Below, piece after piece: positions 6,337 to 7,445 of a DNA stretch of 7,445 nucleotides. The DNA is taken from the NCBI GenBank assembly GCA_017547975.1, contig JAFYNU010000100.1, positions 1 to 7,445 of the forward strand, read 5' to 3'. A model generated the notes under the pieces. It made no database searches, had not been told where the DNA came from, and saw only the letters and a list, made by a program, of their open reading frames with translations. A program made the translations under genes and the position numbers. This DNA comes from Clostridia bacterium. Its GTDB lineage: Bacteria; Bacillota; Clostridia; Oscillospirales; QAMX01. Numbering within the stretch: the stretch's first letter is position 1; each line of letters begins with the position of its first letter.

Positions 6337-7445
6337 ATGAGTTTATTTACCAAACTGTTCGGCACCAAAAGCGAACGGGAATTGAAGAAAAATCAGCCGC
6401 TGGTGAAAGCCATTCTGGCGAAGGATGAGGAATACTCGGCTCTCACAAACGAGGAGCTTCGGGGCAAAACCGACGAGCTTCGGGCCCGCCTGGCAAATGG
6501 TGCCACCATTGACGATAACGATATGATTATCGAAGCCTTTGCCGCCGCCAGAGAAGCCACCTGGCGCGCTTTGGAAAAGAAGCCCTTCGAGGTACAGGTG
6601 GTGGGCGGTCTGGTATTGCACCAGGGACGCATTGCCGAAATGAAGACCGGTGAAGGGAAAACCATCACCGCCGTTATGCCGGCCTATCTGAACGCCCTAA
6701 CCGGGAATCCGGTGCACATCGTCACCGTCAACGACTACCTGGCGAAGTTCCAGGGGGAAATGATGAGCAAGGTTTTCCGTATGCTGGGCATGACCACCGG
6801 CATCATTCTCCGGGAGCTTACCCCCTCCCAACGCCGGGCGGCCTATGCCTGCGACGTTACCTACGCCACCAACAATGAACTTGGCTTTGACTATCTGCGG
6901 GATAACATGACCCTCTATCAGCGGGATATGGTCCAGCGGGGGCATGCCTTTGCCATTGTGGACGAAGTGGACTCCATCCTGGTGGACGAAGCCAGAACCC
7001 CGTTGATCATTTCGGGGCGTGGAGACAAATCCACCGATATGTACGAAAAGGCCGACCGCTTTGTGGCCGGACTCAGATGCACCAAGGTCAAGGAGCTGGA
7101 GGATAAGCAGCTTCAGGAGGATCTGGATGGGGACTACGTGGTGGACGAAAAGGCCCGTTCCGCATCCCTGCTTCCTTCCGGCGTGGAAAAGGCCGAAAAG
7201 GCATTTGGAGTGGACAACCTGACCGACCCCGAAAACTCCGAGCTCTACCATCATATCAACCAGGCCATCCGCGCCCGGGGTGTCATGGTCCGGGATGTGG
7301 ACTACGTGGTCCAGAACGGACAGGTTATTATTGTTGACGAGTTTACCGGTCGTTTGATGATCGGCCGCCGCTATAACGAAGGACTCCACCAGGCCATCGA
7401 GGCCAAGGAAGGGGTCAAAGTGGAAAGCGAGAACAAGACGGTTGC
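6337..7445 (+). CDS. secA: Protein translocase ATPase SecA (partial, 3' cut by window)
   Basis: The first 369 residues of SecA, the cytosolic/membrane-peripheral motor that drives preproteins through SecYEG. Present are the N-terminal helix region, the QxxGGLVLHQGRIAEM segment, Walker A MKTGEGKT (102-109, Lys108 as in E. coli numbering), VTVNDYLA (129-136), TNNELGFDYLRDNM, the DEAD-box equivalent VDEVDSILVDEARTPLIISG with Asp209-Glu210, the start of the preprotein cross-linking domain, and DEFTGR (334-339) followed by GRRYNEGLHQAIEAKEGV. The start at ATG 6337 has AAAGGA at 6324-6329 seven bases upstream. After NDYLA the usual xRDAEWM-like segment reads KFQGEMM (137-143), a divergence from E. 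coli/Bacillus SecA. No frameshift is seen. Housekeeping SecA1 is more likely than an accessory SecA2, but the missing C-terminus, including any zinc-binding tail, prevents a check. Confidence 0.97.
   Translation, partial: MSLFTKLFGTKSERELKKNQPLVKAILAKDEEYSALTNEELRGKTDELRARLANGATIDDNDMIIEAFAAAREATWRALEKKPFEVQVVGGLVLHQGRIAEMKTGEGKTITAVMPAYLNALTGNPVHIVTVNDYLAKFQGEMMSKVFRMLGMTTGIILRELTPSQRRAAYACDVTYATNNELGFDYLRDNMTLYQRDMVQRGHAFAIVDEVDSILVDEARTPLIISGRGDKSTDMYEKADRFVAGLRCTKVKELEDKQLQEDLDGDYVVDEKARSASLLPSGVEKAEKAFGVDNLTDPENSELYHHINQAIRARGVMVRDVDYVVQNGQVIIVDEFTGRLMIGRRYNEGLHQAIEAKEGVKVESENKTV

Noticed and set aside
6697..7389. 230-codon open frame antisense to secA
   Set aside because: It sits opposite the most conserved SecA motor motifs, and its Gly/His/Val-rich product is a compositional shadow.

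Overview
The window looks like a chromosomal segment from a moderately GC-rich member of the Clostridia (Bacillota), plausibly an Oscillospiraceae/Ruminococcaceae-type gut bacterium. The reasons are strong AAGGA-type ribosome binding sites, sigma-A promoters with extended -10 boxes, a TepA-type ClpP-like peptidase (a Bacillota family), and a paired ABC exporter whose second half has the Gly/Pro-rich N-terminus I associate with clostridial members. The taxonomic placement is inference. I see no phage, IS, CRISPR or tRNA sequence. Every gene appears intact except the two cut by the window edges.

Layout. (1) 1-2101, rightward: the tail of one ABC exporter half-transporter, then a complete second half-transporter joined by an ATGA overlap. 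They very probably form a heterodimeric exporter with one degenerate ATP site. (2) 2113-2149: a near-ideal palindromic terminator between convergent genes, apparently working in both directions. (3) 6193-2161, leftward: tepA, metY (O-acetylhomoserine sulfhydrylase), a GH4 alpha-galactosidase-like gene and a LOG-family phosphoribohydrolase. A well-formed promoter whose -35 box overlaps the tepA stop codon drives metY and probably the two genes behind it, since gaps are only 37 and 47 bases and no terminator is visible. (4) 6194-6336: a short divergent control region with an extended -10 promoter for secA, a small inverted repeat at the predicted transcription start and possibly an overlapping weak promoter for tepA. 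(5) 6337 to the end: the first 369 residues of SecA, with residue numbering close to E. coli SecA.

How the genes relate: the ABC pair is an export module of unknown substrate. tepA and secA are divergent neighbours and both have been tied to protein secretion, which is suggestive. The metY, GH4 and LOG genes join sulfur amino-acid synthesis, galactoside hydrolysis and nucleotide-derivative hydrolysis without an obvious shared pathway. I found no convincing undescribed system. The most interesting points are the divergent tepA/secA control region and the odd metY-GH4-LOG cluster.
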